Source: Mimachlamys varia (taxonomy: Eukaryota; Mollusca; Bivalvia; Pectinida; Pectinidae). From it: a stretch of DNA of 64,000 nucleotides. Made by a program: the position numbers and the translations under genes. Under the pieces are notes generated by a model, which was not told the origin of the DNA, did no database searches, and was given only the letters and a program-made list of their open reading frames with translations. The first letter of the stretch is position 1, and each line of letters opens with the position of its first letter. The DNA lies in the NCBI GenBank assembly GCA_947623455.1, contig OX392533.1:30750229-30814228 (forward strand), written 5' to 3'. Shown in pieces: positions 1 to 14,300 of the stretch.

Positions 1-1049
1 TCAGAGATGACTTGGAAAATTTTTCCATTGAAACATTGACATTTGGACAAATAGCTTTTTTTCTCTCCAATATGTAAACTATCACATTTATATTACCACA
101 CACTGGTTCAATTATCTCCCTTGTCCATAGTCTCGGACCGTTTTCACAAGATATTTTAGCAAAATTCCAAAACAAACATCTTGTAACAGGAAATTTAATA
201 TTTATAGGATTTCTTTTGAAAAAATTTTAAGAAAAAATTATCCTCAAAATTTTGCAGATACTTCAACATTATGATTGATAATATCCATTGAAGTCCAATT
301 AATAAATCAAACTAAAAATTCTTTGCCTTGTTTTTCCAAGGTACAAAACTGTGCCAGACAGGAAGTGATGTCACGAGCTATGGGACCAACAAATGGCAAT
401 AGATACTTCGTATCTTACTAAGCCGGAGCAAGTATGTTCTAAGGTACAATACCGTCCCCGACAGGAAATTACGTCACAGCTACCAGACCAACTAAATGGT
501 GACCGATACATCCAGACATACACATAAACAAAAGGCATTACAGAAACACAACAGAGCTGAGTATTTAGCATATATACAATATATACATCATCACACTCAT
601 TTTATATATATATATATCTATCTATAACTTATTTACATTCAAACAAATGACTTAATCAACACATGATTTTGATTCACAAACACTTTGTTTATGATTGTAA
701 TTAAAAAATGCTTTCTCACAAAACAAATTTATTAAAAAACAAAATAGTACTAGTACTGCTTTTTTCCTTTCAAAGCATGATTTTTTACTCCTTACCTAAT
801 CTTTCCAGTAAAACACCAAATATCTTTAATATCTAAAAAAAATTAGCCGACAAAAAATTGGTCCAAACAGTTCAGTATAATTCCACACCCCTCCCCACCA
901 AAAAAAACATTTTTTTCCCATTTAAACTATGAAAAACAAAAAAATGTAAACGTAAAAATACTGTATTATTGTTGACAGGAACAACTTTATTATACTGGTT
1001 GTTGAAAGTAAATATGCATATTTATATGGAAATACAGCATCACATAAAC

Positions 1050-1460
1050 ATACGACAATATGTAAGTTAACATGCATTTCCTTGTCAACATGTATGTAAA
1101 CATGTCTTTCCTTGACAACAAGTTAATAAACATGCATTTCCTTGACAACATTCAAGTAAACATGTATTACAATGATGACATGTAAACATGTTTTTCCTTG
1201 AAAACATGTAAATAAACATGTAATGCCTTGACAACGTGTAAATAAACATTTGTTTCCTTGACAACATGTAAATAAACATTTGTTTCCTTGACAACATGTA
1301 AATAAACATGTGTTTCCTTGACAACATGTAAATAAACATGCATTTCCTTGACAACATGTAGGTAATTACCATACATGTTTTTGATAAAACCTATACATAA
1401 ACATCCATGTTAATGACAATATGTACATTAACTAACATGTTTACAACAAAACATTTGTAA
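1050..1460. repeat. 30-bp minisatellite (ACATGTAAATAAACATG...TTTCCTTGAC)
   Basis: About 13 copies of a 30-bp unit, most regular between 1200 and 1370, where successive copies start exactly 30 bp apart. The unit length is a multiple of three, so long frames without stops run through it (1085-1376 on minus). These are by-products of the repeat, not genes. It lies in the likely 3' UTR or flank of the NFAT5-like gene. Confidence 0.95.
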
Positions 1461-4400
1461 ACATCCAAGTTATTTTAACATCATTCATTTCACATAACAG
1501 CTGCCTTATACAAGATTGTGTACATAAATACCACAAATATCTGTAACCATGGAAACATCAGTTTGGGACAAATTAGGTACAGAACAAGTCTGAGACGATT
1601 GTTTCTGTTTCTGATACTTCATTTGTTATCAACTTTGTTTCAATCTCTTTGAATTTTGTATGAAATACAGTTCAAACTAAAAAGACTATTATATAAACCG
1701 CAAAACATTCATGATTTTTTTTTAAAACTTGTAAATAACTGAAAATTTATTTTGAATATAATTTTTTCTTGTACCAGTGTACTATTTGATATATCCAAAA
1801 TATTAGGCTATTGCAAATATTGTTGATTTTTATGACAAGTCCAAGAGGACCAAGTTTTTGTGAGACTTGTTCACCGAAAATGTTCTTGAAATCTTTAAAA
1901 CAGCAAACTAAGTTATTTTTCTCAAGATTTAATGTCTGTGCGTTGTATTTATTTACTAATTCTTTAACTTCACATCACACATGAAATATTTCACTCTGGA
2001 AATTTATTTAAGCCTCTAAACACACATGGATACTTTGTATATCAGAAATTGATTTGCCATGGTAGGTCTAACAATTTTAATAGTCAAAAATACTTTTTTG
2101 GTTGGTGATTACATAATTTCAAAATACATATTACAATTATTATATTATCATTACACATAAAATGGATAAGAAAAATAAAGAGGGGTGAAAAACACAAAAA
2201 AAATGGAACAAAACATATTTTCCCCAGTTTTTGTGACTTGTTATCATTATGATTTATTGGACTGAATTCCCAGAGAAGATAAAATAACAACCTGAAAAAA
2301 CGAATGCAAATATAACTGAAAAAAGCCAAGACAGTGGCATGTGTTTTAACCATATACCTCATTTATATTATTCTAAAATATTAGTGTTACAAATTATGTG
2401 TATGGGATAGTTTATGAGAAGTTCAAAAACAATGTATATTTTTGAATAATTTTCCATCACAACTGATGGAAAAAATCGTTTTTCCTTTGTCACTTTCATA
2501 TCCTGACTTGACATAATAGAAAATTTGTTTGACAGATCGTCAAATACCACTTTATGGTATATATGTATTATGAATTTATCAATTTTGACAATTAAATAAT
2601 ATGTCGTAACGATAATACCTGGGTGATCTACAGGTAGATGCGTATACATGTGCACGCAGGTGTCACAGATATAAACTTAAGTATATGTCTGTCCACAGGC
2701 AATATCCCACTGAAGACACTTTTGAACTCTTCCAAATTAATGTTTGGAAAAGTTCATTAAGAATTTTTTGGGGTAAATGCACATGCATAAAGGCTAAACT
2801 TTAGGACTACACAAGTAAAAATATCTACTCTCCTTGACAGTAAGATAAAGATATTGTATGCATGGCGAGTGTAGTTTAGAAACGTAACCAAAACAATTTC
2901 AATTTTCTAAATGGATTTCAAATTGTTGGAAATCAATACAGTATTTTGAATATATTTCAAACAGTACCGAACAACATTTTCTTAAAACATATTTAAGATG
3001 AAATGATTTTGTGTATATTTGGTGGTCAGTAATGAAGACACATGTAAAATTATCTGTAGGTGGTCGAGACAGGAGAAAAGATAACACTTTTGTGGTTACT
3101 GAAGAAAATCACTTCTACTCCAGGGCACAGTGATATTTTCGGTCATGGTCCAGCCTCAATGGCCCATTTATGAATTATTTTTGTCATAGTCCTGGGCCCA
3201 TTGATAAATGTTTTCTGTCAATTGGTCCTATTTGAAAAGACCTGAAGCCGCTCCGTGACAGAATTTGATAGCCCGAACTTCAGGTTTTGTACAAATTTCC
3301 ATTAATGTTTTTCTATTTAACTTTGAAATATTTCATGCATTGATATTATACTGGAATAGTCCACAACTTCAGCTTTTGAACAAATTTCCTGCATTTTTTA
3401 TCAAATTTGACGTACCCTGATATTCAATTTCTCAAGTCCTACTGAATATAACCATGTTTACAGAAAGTTACTATTGTAGACTACAGTAGAAAGGTAAAGA
3501 CTAGGTCTTACATAAATCACATGCCACAGATTCTAGCTCCGCAGCTTATAAAACGTGTATACCATATCATGAACATCGTCAAATATAGAATTCAAATAAT
3601 TATAATCATCAAAATAAACTTACAAAATACAAGTTTCGCTTGATAATACACATAATATTAAAAATATTAGTATTGTTCTACATCTATTAGCATTTTTATC
3701 CAAAGCAGGGCACCCCTTTTTCACTGGTATGTGGACAAAATCATAGGAGTGTGTTTCTACATGTTGGTCGATGGACTCATTCTAATTTTATATATTGGTG
3801 CTCAGGGTTTAGAAAAGTGCATCACAAAGGTTGCTACGATACCTTAAATATCCTGATATTACTGGTATTACATGGGCCAAGATACAATTCTTAGTTATGC
3901 ACTCTTTAAATAATGTGACATTTTGATTTTTTTTCTCGCAAAAGTGTCGGAAATATTGACAATAAATAGGATTGGTAACCACTCTAACAGCTAGCTATAC
4001 ATGGCCACATGTAACTTTTCAAAGTATCGCGACACAATTAGCAAATCAGATGCACCAATACACAAGATACCGTTCATTGATGCACCAGTGGATCATTAAA
4101 CCTCTCTTAATGATGCAATGTTTTATAAAGCATTTTCTCCCCTCTTATTATTTTCTACTTCCCTTGTTATAAGTAGACCTAAAAATCATTAATTCCGGGT
4201 GCACAGTCTTTTCAATTATGAAGTTGTTCAAATATTTCATAACATAACAGATATGAGCCTTAATTTTACAAAAGGCAAAACTTTCAGCTATAAGGTGTTT
4301 TTCTGGCACCTGTTGTGCGTGCCTTTATTTTCTCGAAACATCATTCCTTTACAAGCGGATGTATCACAGAGATGCATATTTTTGAACTAGCATCCTTTGA

Positions 4401-5215
4401 CACTCGAGAAAATTCATGCCTCATTTTTTCAGTGATCTTGCCTTACTAAAATTACTTGGTTTTTAGTATTCCAATATTGAGAGGCGAAGCAGAATCTTGT
4501 GTCCCTGTTTGATTCCTGATCTTTAACAAGGAATTGCATATGATGGCAGCTACAATTCTACGTCAGCCATGCGGTGTGTGTTCTTCCTCACTTAGTGGTC
4601 TTGTTCATGTGTCCCAACAGGCTTTAAATGGTGTTCACTTAACACACAACTGAGACAAAATGCTTTTTAAATATTTGTGCCATATTGCCTCCGTAACAAA
4701 ATTGCATTCATAACTCACACATTTAGACACAAAAAAGTATGTGCACCTTTCTATCACAATAATGCAAAATAAAAACTTAATAGTTTGAAAATAAGTAGCA
4801 AAAAAAGCTTTTCGTATGGTTAAAGCTTGTGATTATCGCACATGAAAATATAAGCTAACAGATCCAGTGGATCTCCACACACAATTTACAGTGTAACAAA
4901 CTATGTTTTCTCCAGTAGTAAAATATCACTCTCAAACTATAGTTAGTCTCAAACTCTATAGTTACAACAAAAATATTTGCAGCACACTGTTATTGGTACA
5001 CACAAATCGGCGACTTTGTGTTCAACATCATGATATGCAGGGGAAGATGAAAATCATTTTCCCGTGAGTTCCAATGATTTTCGTAGGAACATGTCCAGTG
5101 GATTTAAAGTCTGTTCAGACACTCGTCACTTCATACACAGTGTATGGAAGAAAGTGAGACAAACCACTCGTTTTCATTCAGACAGCACCAGTATGCTGCC
5201 CTTCACAATGAACCC

Positions 5216-5235
5216 TGACCTTTGACCTGAGGTCA
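5216..5235. promoter_or_regulatory. Clustered nuclear-receptor-like half sites
   Basis: TGACCTTTGACCTGAGGTCA contains a direct repeat of TGACCT with 1-bp spacing (DR1 type, the HNF4/RXR arrangement) and an inverted GGTCA half site. It lies in the 3' UTR about 55 bp past the stop codon. This is a motif match only; function is not shown. Confidence 0.25.
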
Positions 5236-5288
5236 ATCTTGAATGACCCCGGCTGAAGCACGCTCCGTCTCTCCCGTTGCTGTCTTGT

Positions 5289-5371
5289 TCAAGACTGTGG
5301 AGGCTGGGGTTGGGGCTGTTGCTGCTGCTGCTGAGACAGACTGCTGATAATGGATCGTAGAATGTTCTCCA
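5289..5371 (-). CDS. NFAT5: NFAT5-like exon 14 (C-terminus and stop)
   Basis: Coding part of the last exon: acceptor TTTTCAACAG|TGGAG, phase 1, 26 codons and TGA. It encodes [13 protein letters not shown] (an amphipathic helix), a short Gln run, alternating Pro/Gln and a terminal Ser. Vertebrate NFAT5 ends with a similar IEKIDLLVSLQ helix, so the helix may be a conserved tail, though the match is weak. The exon continues into the 3' UTR. Confidence 0.78.
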
Positions 5372-8300
5372 CTGTTGAAAACAAAAACATTTATCATAAC
5401 ATCACATGCTGCTCTATAACATGTAATTTCAATTTAATATTCTCTTTACAGGTCAACTGAGGACCTTAAGCAGGGGACGGGCTTATTACCAGAAACTCCA
5501 ATGCATAGAGGGAGGTCAAATTCTTGGGGTGGGCTTATTACCAGACATCCTTCCAGTGCATAGGGGAGGTCAAAAGTGTGGGTTGGGCTTATTACCAGAC
5601 ATCCTCCCAGTGCATAGGGGGAGGTCAAAAGTGTGGGGTAGGCTTATTACCAGACATCCTCCCAGTGCATAGGGGAGGTCGAAAGTGTGGGGTGGGTTTA
5701 TTATCAAGCATGGGCTTATTACCATAGAAATACCGTACAATGTGATGATTAATTGAATTATAGAAATTGAACAAAATGGCAGTATAAAGACAAATATTCT
5801 GGTAATACACAGCACCACATTTACTCTCTGTTCTTCATTCATCAGATTTTAAAACCGATGAATGTTGTTATGCATTATTTGGAAAATTTACCATCTCATG
5901 TGACCAAACATAATGCTGACCTCTTAGTTTTATTTAGGTCTCCAAGAAAATGTTGCGAGATTAGTTAACTTTCTTTAATATTGAATTAGAATAATTCTTA
6001 TAGCGAGAAGTAAATTTCTGCGTGCACATATAAATCTATGGATGAAGATTACCAATGAATTCATCGATCTCACAAAATGATAAGGGAAATGCGTGATTTC
6101 ACAGAAACAAGAGTTACCTACCCTGTTGATTGTTTCCACAGCCCCCTACACCCCCAGGTAGGATGACGATTGGCCCTAGCGGCGTCTGAGCTGGCTGCTG
6201 CTGCTGTTGCTGTTGTGGCTGCTGTTGTTGTTGTTGTGGCTGTTGCTGTGCCGGGGGTAACTGTTGGAGAGGAAGCTGTGAGGCCTGTCCTCCTACGAGA
6301 CCACTCAGGTTTGCGGAGAAACCATTGGTCGAGTTGGAACCACAGATGATGATCTGTGGTGATGACACCTGGCCCGCCTGTGATGTACTTGGTGCTAAAA
6401 ACGATACAAATCATCAACCTTTCAATGCAGTTAAAGATTCAGAGATGAAGCAAGCAGAGGGACCAGGAAAAAAAAATTATAGAAATGTCATGACGTACAG
6501 TGGTTGTAAGGAAAACAAAATTATAGAAATGTCATCATCTACGGTGGTAAGGGAAAACAAAATTATACAAATGCCATAATCGATGGTGATGGCAAGGACA
6601 GTTCTTGATCTTGGCACCATCAAGCAACAGCTCTTTCAAAGTAATTTTATACTTGACCCAACACATAAGGTTAATGAAGATCCCTCCAGAAATTGAGTTT
6701 TTGGAGCATTGAAAAATGCAAACATGCATATATGAATAGATTATCAAAACAAAAACCAAATGCTTATATTTTTCTCTATAACCTAGTCACAATGTATTTT
6801 ACATTAAAACGTTTTACAAAACCAATTACACAACTTACTAATGCTAGTGGCTGTTGTTGTATCATTTAAGCACTGTTGCTGTTGTTGTTGCTGCTGCTGC
6901 GGCTGCTGTTGTTGTTGTTGCTGTGGCTGGTTCCATGTTTCTTGTAATGATGGTTGCCCAGCAAGAGATGACACAGAGGCTATAACTGGATAAGAAGGAT
7001 TATTTTATTATGTTGAATGACGCTGTAAAGAATATCTTGGAAATGACTTTGCGCTTGCATGTACAAGTTAACCTCTGAAATTTTATGAATGATTTAATGG
7101 TTTCAGTATTCAATGAGGAATTCATATGTATACAGGTTTAGATCATCAAAAATCGAGTATGCTTACCGGGACGGTTAATCAAAACTTCAACAAAATAGGC
7201 ACACAACTAAAACCAGACTAAGGGTTTTGAGTAAAACTGTTTACAACAGATATTATGAAAATAGATGCAATTCCCATCACCATTATATGATAACGCAAAA
7301 GAAAACTTGAAGAAGCATGTTTTGTCTAATAAGAGTGACACCTTTATATGGATTTGAAAGAGAAATACATTACATACCAGGTGTAGACTGATTATTTTGG
7401 AAGTTAGCCAGTGACTGTAGAGGCGGCTTGATATCCAACACTTGTTCTGGATTGGGGACAGACACCTGAGGCACACTGTTGGTGACAGAGGTGCCAATGA
7501 AGGAGAACCCAGGATTCGAAACCTGGGACTGGGTCGGCATGGAGTATGTCCCCACAAAGGACATTGCTTGGGATGACTGCATTGTAGGTGCGTTACCAGC
7601 GAGACTACTCCCAGACTGGAGAGACATCGCATGTTGACTGTCACCGAAACAGTGCTGCTGCTGCTGTCCCCAGGTTGTCTGAACTGGCTGAGTCAAATGC
7701 ATCATGTTCTGAACCACTGGCTCCACGCCCGGCACAGAAGCAGAGGTCGGCGTCTGGGATGCCATAGACATCTGCGGTGCAATACTAATCTGGGGAAGTT
7801 GTGGCTGCTGCATGTCCGGGGCATTTTGTTGTGGAGATATGGGACTGGTAGGCTGAATGTGATTGAAGAACGGCAAGTTGTTCAATTCCAGACCTGCCGA
7901 CGTAAAGTTCAGCATGTTGCTATCCTGTAACAGTGCAGATAACTGTTGCAACACTGGCTTTTGGTCAGGAACTTGCTGTGGCTGTTGCAATTGCTGCTGT
8001 TGTTGTTGCTGCAATTGTTGTTGTTGCTGTTGTTGTAACTGTTGTTGTTGTTGCTGTTGTAGTTGCTGCTGCTGCTGCTGTTGTTGTTGTTGTTGTAATT
8101 GTTGCTGTTGTAACTGCTGTTGGTGTTGCTGTTGAACAGGTGATTGTTGTGATGCTGTCTGTTGCTGCAGACTTTTCATTTCCTCCAAAGCCATCTTCAC
8201 CAGCTCGTTACTACTCGCCGAGTTTGAAGTTTGATCAGAGTCGCTCGCTAGCAGGGACTGAATGGTTGTTGCAGTCTGCTGTTGATCCATGGGCCCCGAT

Positions 8301-11300
8301 GACGAAGAGGACATGGTGATCCCCACATTTCCAAACAGGTCATTCGGCTTGTCCACAGGGCTTGTGTTGGTGACGCTACTCTCAGTGTCCACCTGCATGA
8401 CCAAATCGCTGGCCAATGGGGCGAGGGTTCCGGGGGGCAGAGTACCAGGGGGAAGCTGGAACATTCCTGAAGACGTCTGTTGAATCTGCTGCTGCAGCTC
8501 AATAGCTTCTGTTTAAAACAATTACAGTAGTTATAGAACTTGTATGCAAATTTGAACTGCTTTCTGGTTGGCATTCATAGGCAATATGAATGCACACTGG
8601 ACAAAAACAAATTCAATGATACTGTTGTCCTGTTTGAATTTTTGAATTCATATTTGCATATGAATGGCAACTGAAAGCAGTTCAATGCTTAGAATATATT
8701 CATCACATTGAAAATTTGATTACATTCATTACTAAAAATTTTAAGTATTTCGTTCAATAATACATGTAATATGTATGTAATATGCTTTTTCAATATATAG
8801 AACAGCCATCACTTGGGGCCTAGTCGTTCATGGCACTCAAAGTTTTTATGAATGCCAAATGAATCTGATAGGGTTATACAGTGGCAATGCCATACCTCTA
8901 CCAAAACTTTTATCATTCTTTTTATTGTAGCCTTTGCTTCAACATGCTTTTTGGTCAAGAGTCAAAACACTACAATCCCTTTTCTGTCTCATTCATACAA
9001 AACGACAAATATTGTTTTAATACTTATTGGAAAACGGAAAGTCTTTTTTATATGTTTTCACATCAAGGGCTTTTCACATGAAGGACTTACCTGGTGACAC
9101 AGTGAAGGAGAGCTTGCGTTTGAGAGGTGTGTATTTTTATATTTTTTTTTCACATCAAGGGCTTTTCACATGAAGAACTTATCTGGTACACAGTGAAGGA
9201 GACCTTGTACTGGTGAGGTGTTTATCTTTATAATTGTTTTTTTTCTTTTTTCACATCAAGGGCTTTTCACATGAAGGACTTACCTGGTGACACAGTGAAT
9301 CGAAGGAGAGCTTGCACTGGTGAGATGTGCATTTTTATAATTGTTTTCACATCAAGGGCTTTTCACATGAAGGACTTACCTGGTGACACAGTGAAGGAGA
9401 GCTTTCGTTTGTGAGGTGTGGTCTCACATTCCTCCGTGTTCATCGGCGTTTCGACGGGCGACCTGGACACTTCTATTGATAGAATACAGGAAACACATGT
9501 TATCAGGGGGAAGTGTGGAATACCCGAAAGACATTCTAACATGTAGTATGTGTGTGGTAGGTATCAGAATGTTTGTTTGTAGTGTTCGTGTCAGCGTCCA
9601 TGCAGATCTTGTGTGCTAATTTTGTTTACGCTTGTAATTAAATCTATTGATGCATATACTTAAGTTATGAAGCCAGAAAAATGAACCTTTCCAACAAAAC
9701 TTAGTCCATTCAAAGAAAGATTCATTTAGGAAGAACTCAAAAAAAACAATTTTTGAAAAATAATTTGGCACCATTAAATGCAAAATTCATTAACACAAAA
9801 TAAATTTAAACAGCATGCACATCATTTTAAGCTTTACTAATATATAATGATATCAATTTATTCTCTATAAATAATTATATCTGATTAAACATAGATCCCT
9901 ATAAAAAAAGTTCTGCTTAATTTCACAAATTCTCAACATCACTCAAACACTCAAATACTCTCATAACATATAGGTGAACTGGTGATAAATTGAATCTTTC
10001 TTGGGTTTTTGCATTATCAATTTAAATTATAATTTAAGTGCTTTGATATCCAAAGTGTCTCAACAGTTTTCAAGTTACTTCTGTAAAATGTACATTAGTC
10101 TGTCAGAACAAAGTAACTGAAATGACACAAAGTTTTGTAGTTACACAGCTAGCTAGGCAGTTAATGGCAGCAGTTACTTTGACATCATCAACTTTCACAG
10201 ACGGTTTCCACATTGAATCATGGGATATCAAAACTTATTGTCACATGATCAAACACAAGAAACAACTGATCTTCAAGTTGCGTAACTACAAAATTACATT
10301 GTGTCAAAGGGCAACTGCAAATACACGGAATAAATTGAACACAAAAGTGCAGGATGAAAAAAACCTGTCATTTCAACAACAAAACACTTATCATAACCAC
10401 CAGTGGCCTATTCGTTTATGCTTAACTACCAATAGGTAGTTAAAACTTTTTCATTTACCTTATATAAAACCAGACTTGGAATTTGATGCAGTCCTTGCAA
10501 TTAATTACAAGCAGAAGGCTTCCATTACGCTTGCCCGAGAGCCTCATTTGAATACAATGTCAGAGTTTATATTATTCATAAATGAACAGTTTTAGTCCAA
10601 CTTGTCCAAACATTTGGATCACGATAAACGAAACGGCCCAGGAAATAAAAGGGGAGATAACACTAAAGACATTCCCATAAGAAATTCTTCCAGGTATCTA
10701 GTACAGGTCAATCCAGAATTTTAATGGACAGAAACATTTTATTGGCAACCCCCTTACCCGGGTTCTTCATTTGAAAAAATATTACATTATAGGGTGGGAT
10801 GTGGAGGTACATATGTAGGTCATTTATAAATGACGGCATCCTCGATATCCAGGGCTTCACTTCCTTCTGCTCCCTTATAACATCCTTGGAATATATCATG
10901 GCAGAAATGACAAATGGCCTTTACTGATTACAGAGGAGCAATGTCTGAGTTTACAGCCAGCAAGTTTTACTGTTTTACTGAGCAGAAGTAAGCGTAACCC
11001 CATGATCGATGATGAAATAACACAAGTAAAAAGATATTGATTTTAAGCTTGGAGGGGTTTTGGAGGGATTTGATAGGGACAGGTGGAAAATGCACCCCTA
11101 GGTCTCTGTAAATAACTTTATTTCTGAATGTACTTATCAAAGGTTTTATTTGCAATCATTTCAACAATTCTATTTCAATATTGATATTATCTATGAAATC
11201 ATTTTTGAAGATTTGAATCTGACAGCCTAGTTACAAATTGATGCAAATATTAATATAAACCTTTCAAAAAAATACAGAAATCAATTTTGCCATTAAATAT

Positions 11301-14300
11301 TCTGGACCATCATAAACAATAAACACATAACCAATAATAAAAACAGATATGTATGAAGCAATGTTTGCTTGGGTCGGTATGTAAAATTTGTCTGATTATA
11401 GATAAAATACAGTACTCTGAGTAGATGTGTATACACACATACACAAGGCAAAAATAGCAGAATTTATCAGTCCACAGCCAATCAGAACAGAAGCTACAGG
11501 TTCACACACATACACACATATAGACACTCAAAAATACCTTATACTGAAAAGATCTCCCGTTTATATATATCGAAAACAAAACTTCCAGTTACCGTTTCAA
11601 ATACATTAAAAAATAAATTACTCGGCAATTACTCGAGATTGACAAAAAATATTTTTATGTACAAAATATTCAAAACTAGAAAAAAAATAAAGAAAAATCT
11701 TTCTAAAATATAAACTGCTATATTTATAAACATAAATTTCAAACCAAGTGTTTATAGCATTAATATGCATGCACACATATATATCGACTATTGTTTGATC
11801 ATTGAGCAATGTTACATAATTGCCTATATATTATGTTACTGACTGCAACCTTTATTCATTACTACTTATTGATAAGATATATTGTCTGTCAATTTATAGC
11901 AAACAGTTCATTATTTCAGCTTAAAATACATTCAACATCACAATACAAGACAGTCGGGGAGTGGGACCACAACATCAAATACTACGAGGGAAATAATCAT
12001 ATACTTCCTATTCGTACAGACTGACAACACGGCTAATTCTACTGATTTTGATTTTGACGGTCTTACACCTGCTTTTACAGCCTTATGGCCTTAATCAGTG
12101 GACGGAAAAAGATAGGAACGACAGTAATTCCATGATTTATTTTATTATACAATTTAAATTATACAAATTTTCTTTGTAATTAGAAGATCAACTATACATT
12201 TAAGAGATTTTCCCGTTGGTTATCAAAAGATTCCGATTCTCAAGACTGCTGCTTCATTCCATTTGATTCTCCAGGTTCTGAGGACTACTTTAACAGCCAT
12301 TTTGCTTTACACACATGATTTGTATAACGGATCCCTGTCTCACTGCACTATTTTTTTTTAAATAAAATAAACTCCCTTTAATGTCTATTCAAAATTTGGA
12401 AAATTTCATTATTACGATTGAAGTTCATGGTTAAATAAGTTGAATAATTAATTAATTTAGGTATATATCTAAGTTGCGAGTTGCAAGTAATGTAACTCTG
12501 GCTTCGCGATATTCACAACCAACATGGTATTAATTTGCATGCCAAAACACAGCAAGACCAACTGGGGCTTTGAGATGACTACATACTGGGACACAAGCAA
12601 TGAGGCAGTACCTAACACTTACTGAAATAGTGTGTATGTACATGCTGTCAATTTCTCATTGATTTTTTTTATATATAACGTGTAAAAGAACATATTTCTT
12701 TCTGCATGGAGCTGTGTTGGTAAGAAAAAATGCCTTTTCCACATGATAAACATTCAAACGTCAATAACTTTTTAACTATGTTTAGACATGTCATTTTTAT
12801 CTTTAAATGTTTTAATCGATGATAAGTAAAAAAAGATCTGAGGTTACAATACCAGTTACCTCCCCTTACACTAAACCCTCAAGTGTATGGATGTATGTTA
12901 GCTCTCCACAAATGGAGATGTATTTAGTAATGAATTGTCTCCCTTGCTCTCCTGTAAACTATCGCCAGGAAACCAGAGGATTTCTTCAACACACTCATCG
13001 TCTCATGATTCAACTATTAAGTGAAAGGGGAGGTAACTCATGATTTTTGCAAACCAACCACAGATCTTTTTTCTGTTAGCATCACACAATTATTTAAAAT
13101 TGTTGAATACTACCACTCGGATGTTTGCATTTTCATTATTGAGAAAAATGCCAAAATAAAAACAAAATATATTTATTTGTCCCAACAGCCAAAGAATATA
13201 TATTGAAAAAAAAGTTATTAAAAATATGTGAATAGATAATTAGAAAAGTTCAGCAGATTCATAATTTCATACATTTGTATTCACCTATGGAAAAGACAAG
13301 TTTTTTCTTAAAATGTAAAAACTGGAGTGAGGTAATATTTGGTGTAAAATTGTACATTTCTTATTATGATCATGAAACAAAACAATTAAAATTTACGAAC
13401 CAAATCAAAACAACAGAAAATTGTGAAAAACATTTCATAACAAGATGACACATTTTAATATATTATATATTATCAAATACACGACAGATTTTGTTATGTA
13501 ACATGATTGAAGAATTGATGCCCCACCCCCATACCCAATGTCTAACAACAAAGTAGAACTTCCTGTTTAAATATCTCATGGACGTTACGTACAACCGACA
13601 CAAGAAGTTGAGCCCGGGTATATAAGTCTACAATCTGACAAAGGGTTTGTAGGTTTACAAGTACTGGGGCAGTAACAAAACTTTGGAGGAAGGAAACTAA
13701 ATGCAATATGCTAGGAGTTATTTTCAAACTTAACTGTTACACAATTCATTTCATTTTGGTAAAAAAGGTACAAGTTATGCAATACTGATACGTTTTACTC
13801 CTCAAGAAATTGGAATGAAATACCACCTCCCTGTTCACCTTTTTACTTTTATTTAATAGTAAAACCCGCTCAACTTAAACAAAGTCTAAAATGAAACATC
13901 TTACTCGAACAGATCAAATTGCATTCATGAAACCTGTGTCATGCTGTAGCACAAATTTTCTGCACTCAAGCCATTTCTTGAAACTTCTGTAAATTACTTG
14001 ACAGGGTTTAAAGGCACGTGTATACATTGAAAACAGTGTTTGGTTTTAATTTTTTATCAAATTCTTTAACAACAGTGAGTAGAAATAGGTAATCAAAGAT
14101 TACAAAGCTCACCTCAAACCCTCAAACCCAAACATTTTGGAGGTGTTTGAACTTCGAAAAAAGGGTTGCTACATTCATTAAAGGGCGAGTGGCGCATCTC
14201 TTTGCTCCACAAGGTTCAACTATATTGCTAATTCTGGGTTTTAGTTCTGCTAAGGTCTCACCTTTGATCGTACGGAGAAATCTATAGGAATAGTTGCGTT

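Larger units (their letters stand above)
1..5288 (-). other. Probable 3' UTR and downstream flank of the NFAT5-like gene
   Basis: No coding region is supported here. The sequence is AT-rich with many stops in all frames. Vertebrate NFAT5 has a very long 3' UTR, so much of this may be transcribed, but I cannot choose a poly(A) site: AATAAA-type hexamers on the minus strand (TTTATT on plus) occur at several places, including near 4324, 2251, 1948 and 1747. It contains a TA-rich stretch (600-630), a 30-bp minisatellite (1050-1460), a diverged palindromic element (2700-2775), and nuclear-receptor-like half sites just after the stop (5216-5235). Confidence 0.5.

Noticed and set aside
1085..1376. 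Cys/His-rich repeated open frames in the 30-bp minisatellite.
   Set aside because: Unit length is a multiple of three, so open frames appear automatically; no conserved domain.
6118..6417. A second minus-strand open frame over exon 13.
   Set aside because: It is a shifted frame of the same exon with Thr/Ala runs from the Gln repeat, and only the other frame joins exons 12 and 14.
7863..8319. Plus-strand open frames of Cys-, Val/Ala- or Leu-rich composition opposite the Gln tract.
   Set aside because: They are antisense shadows of the CAG/CAA repeat in exon 11.
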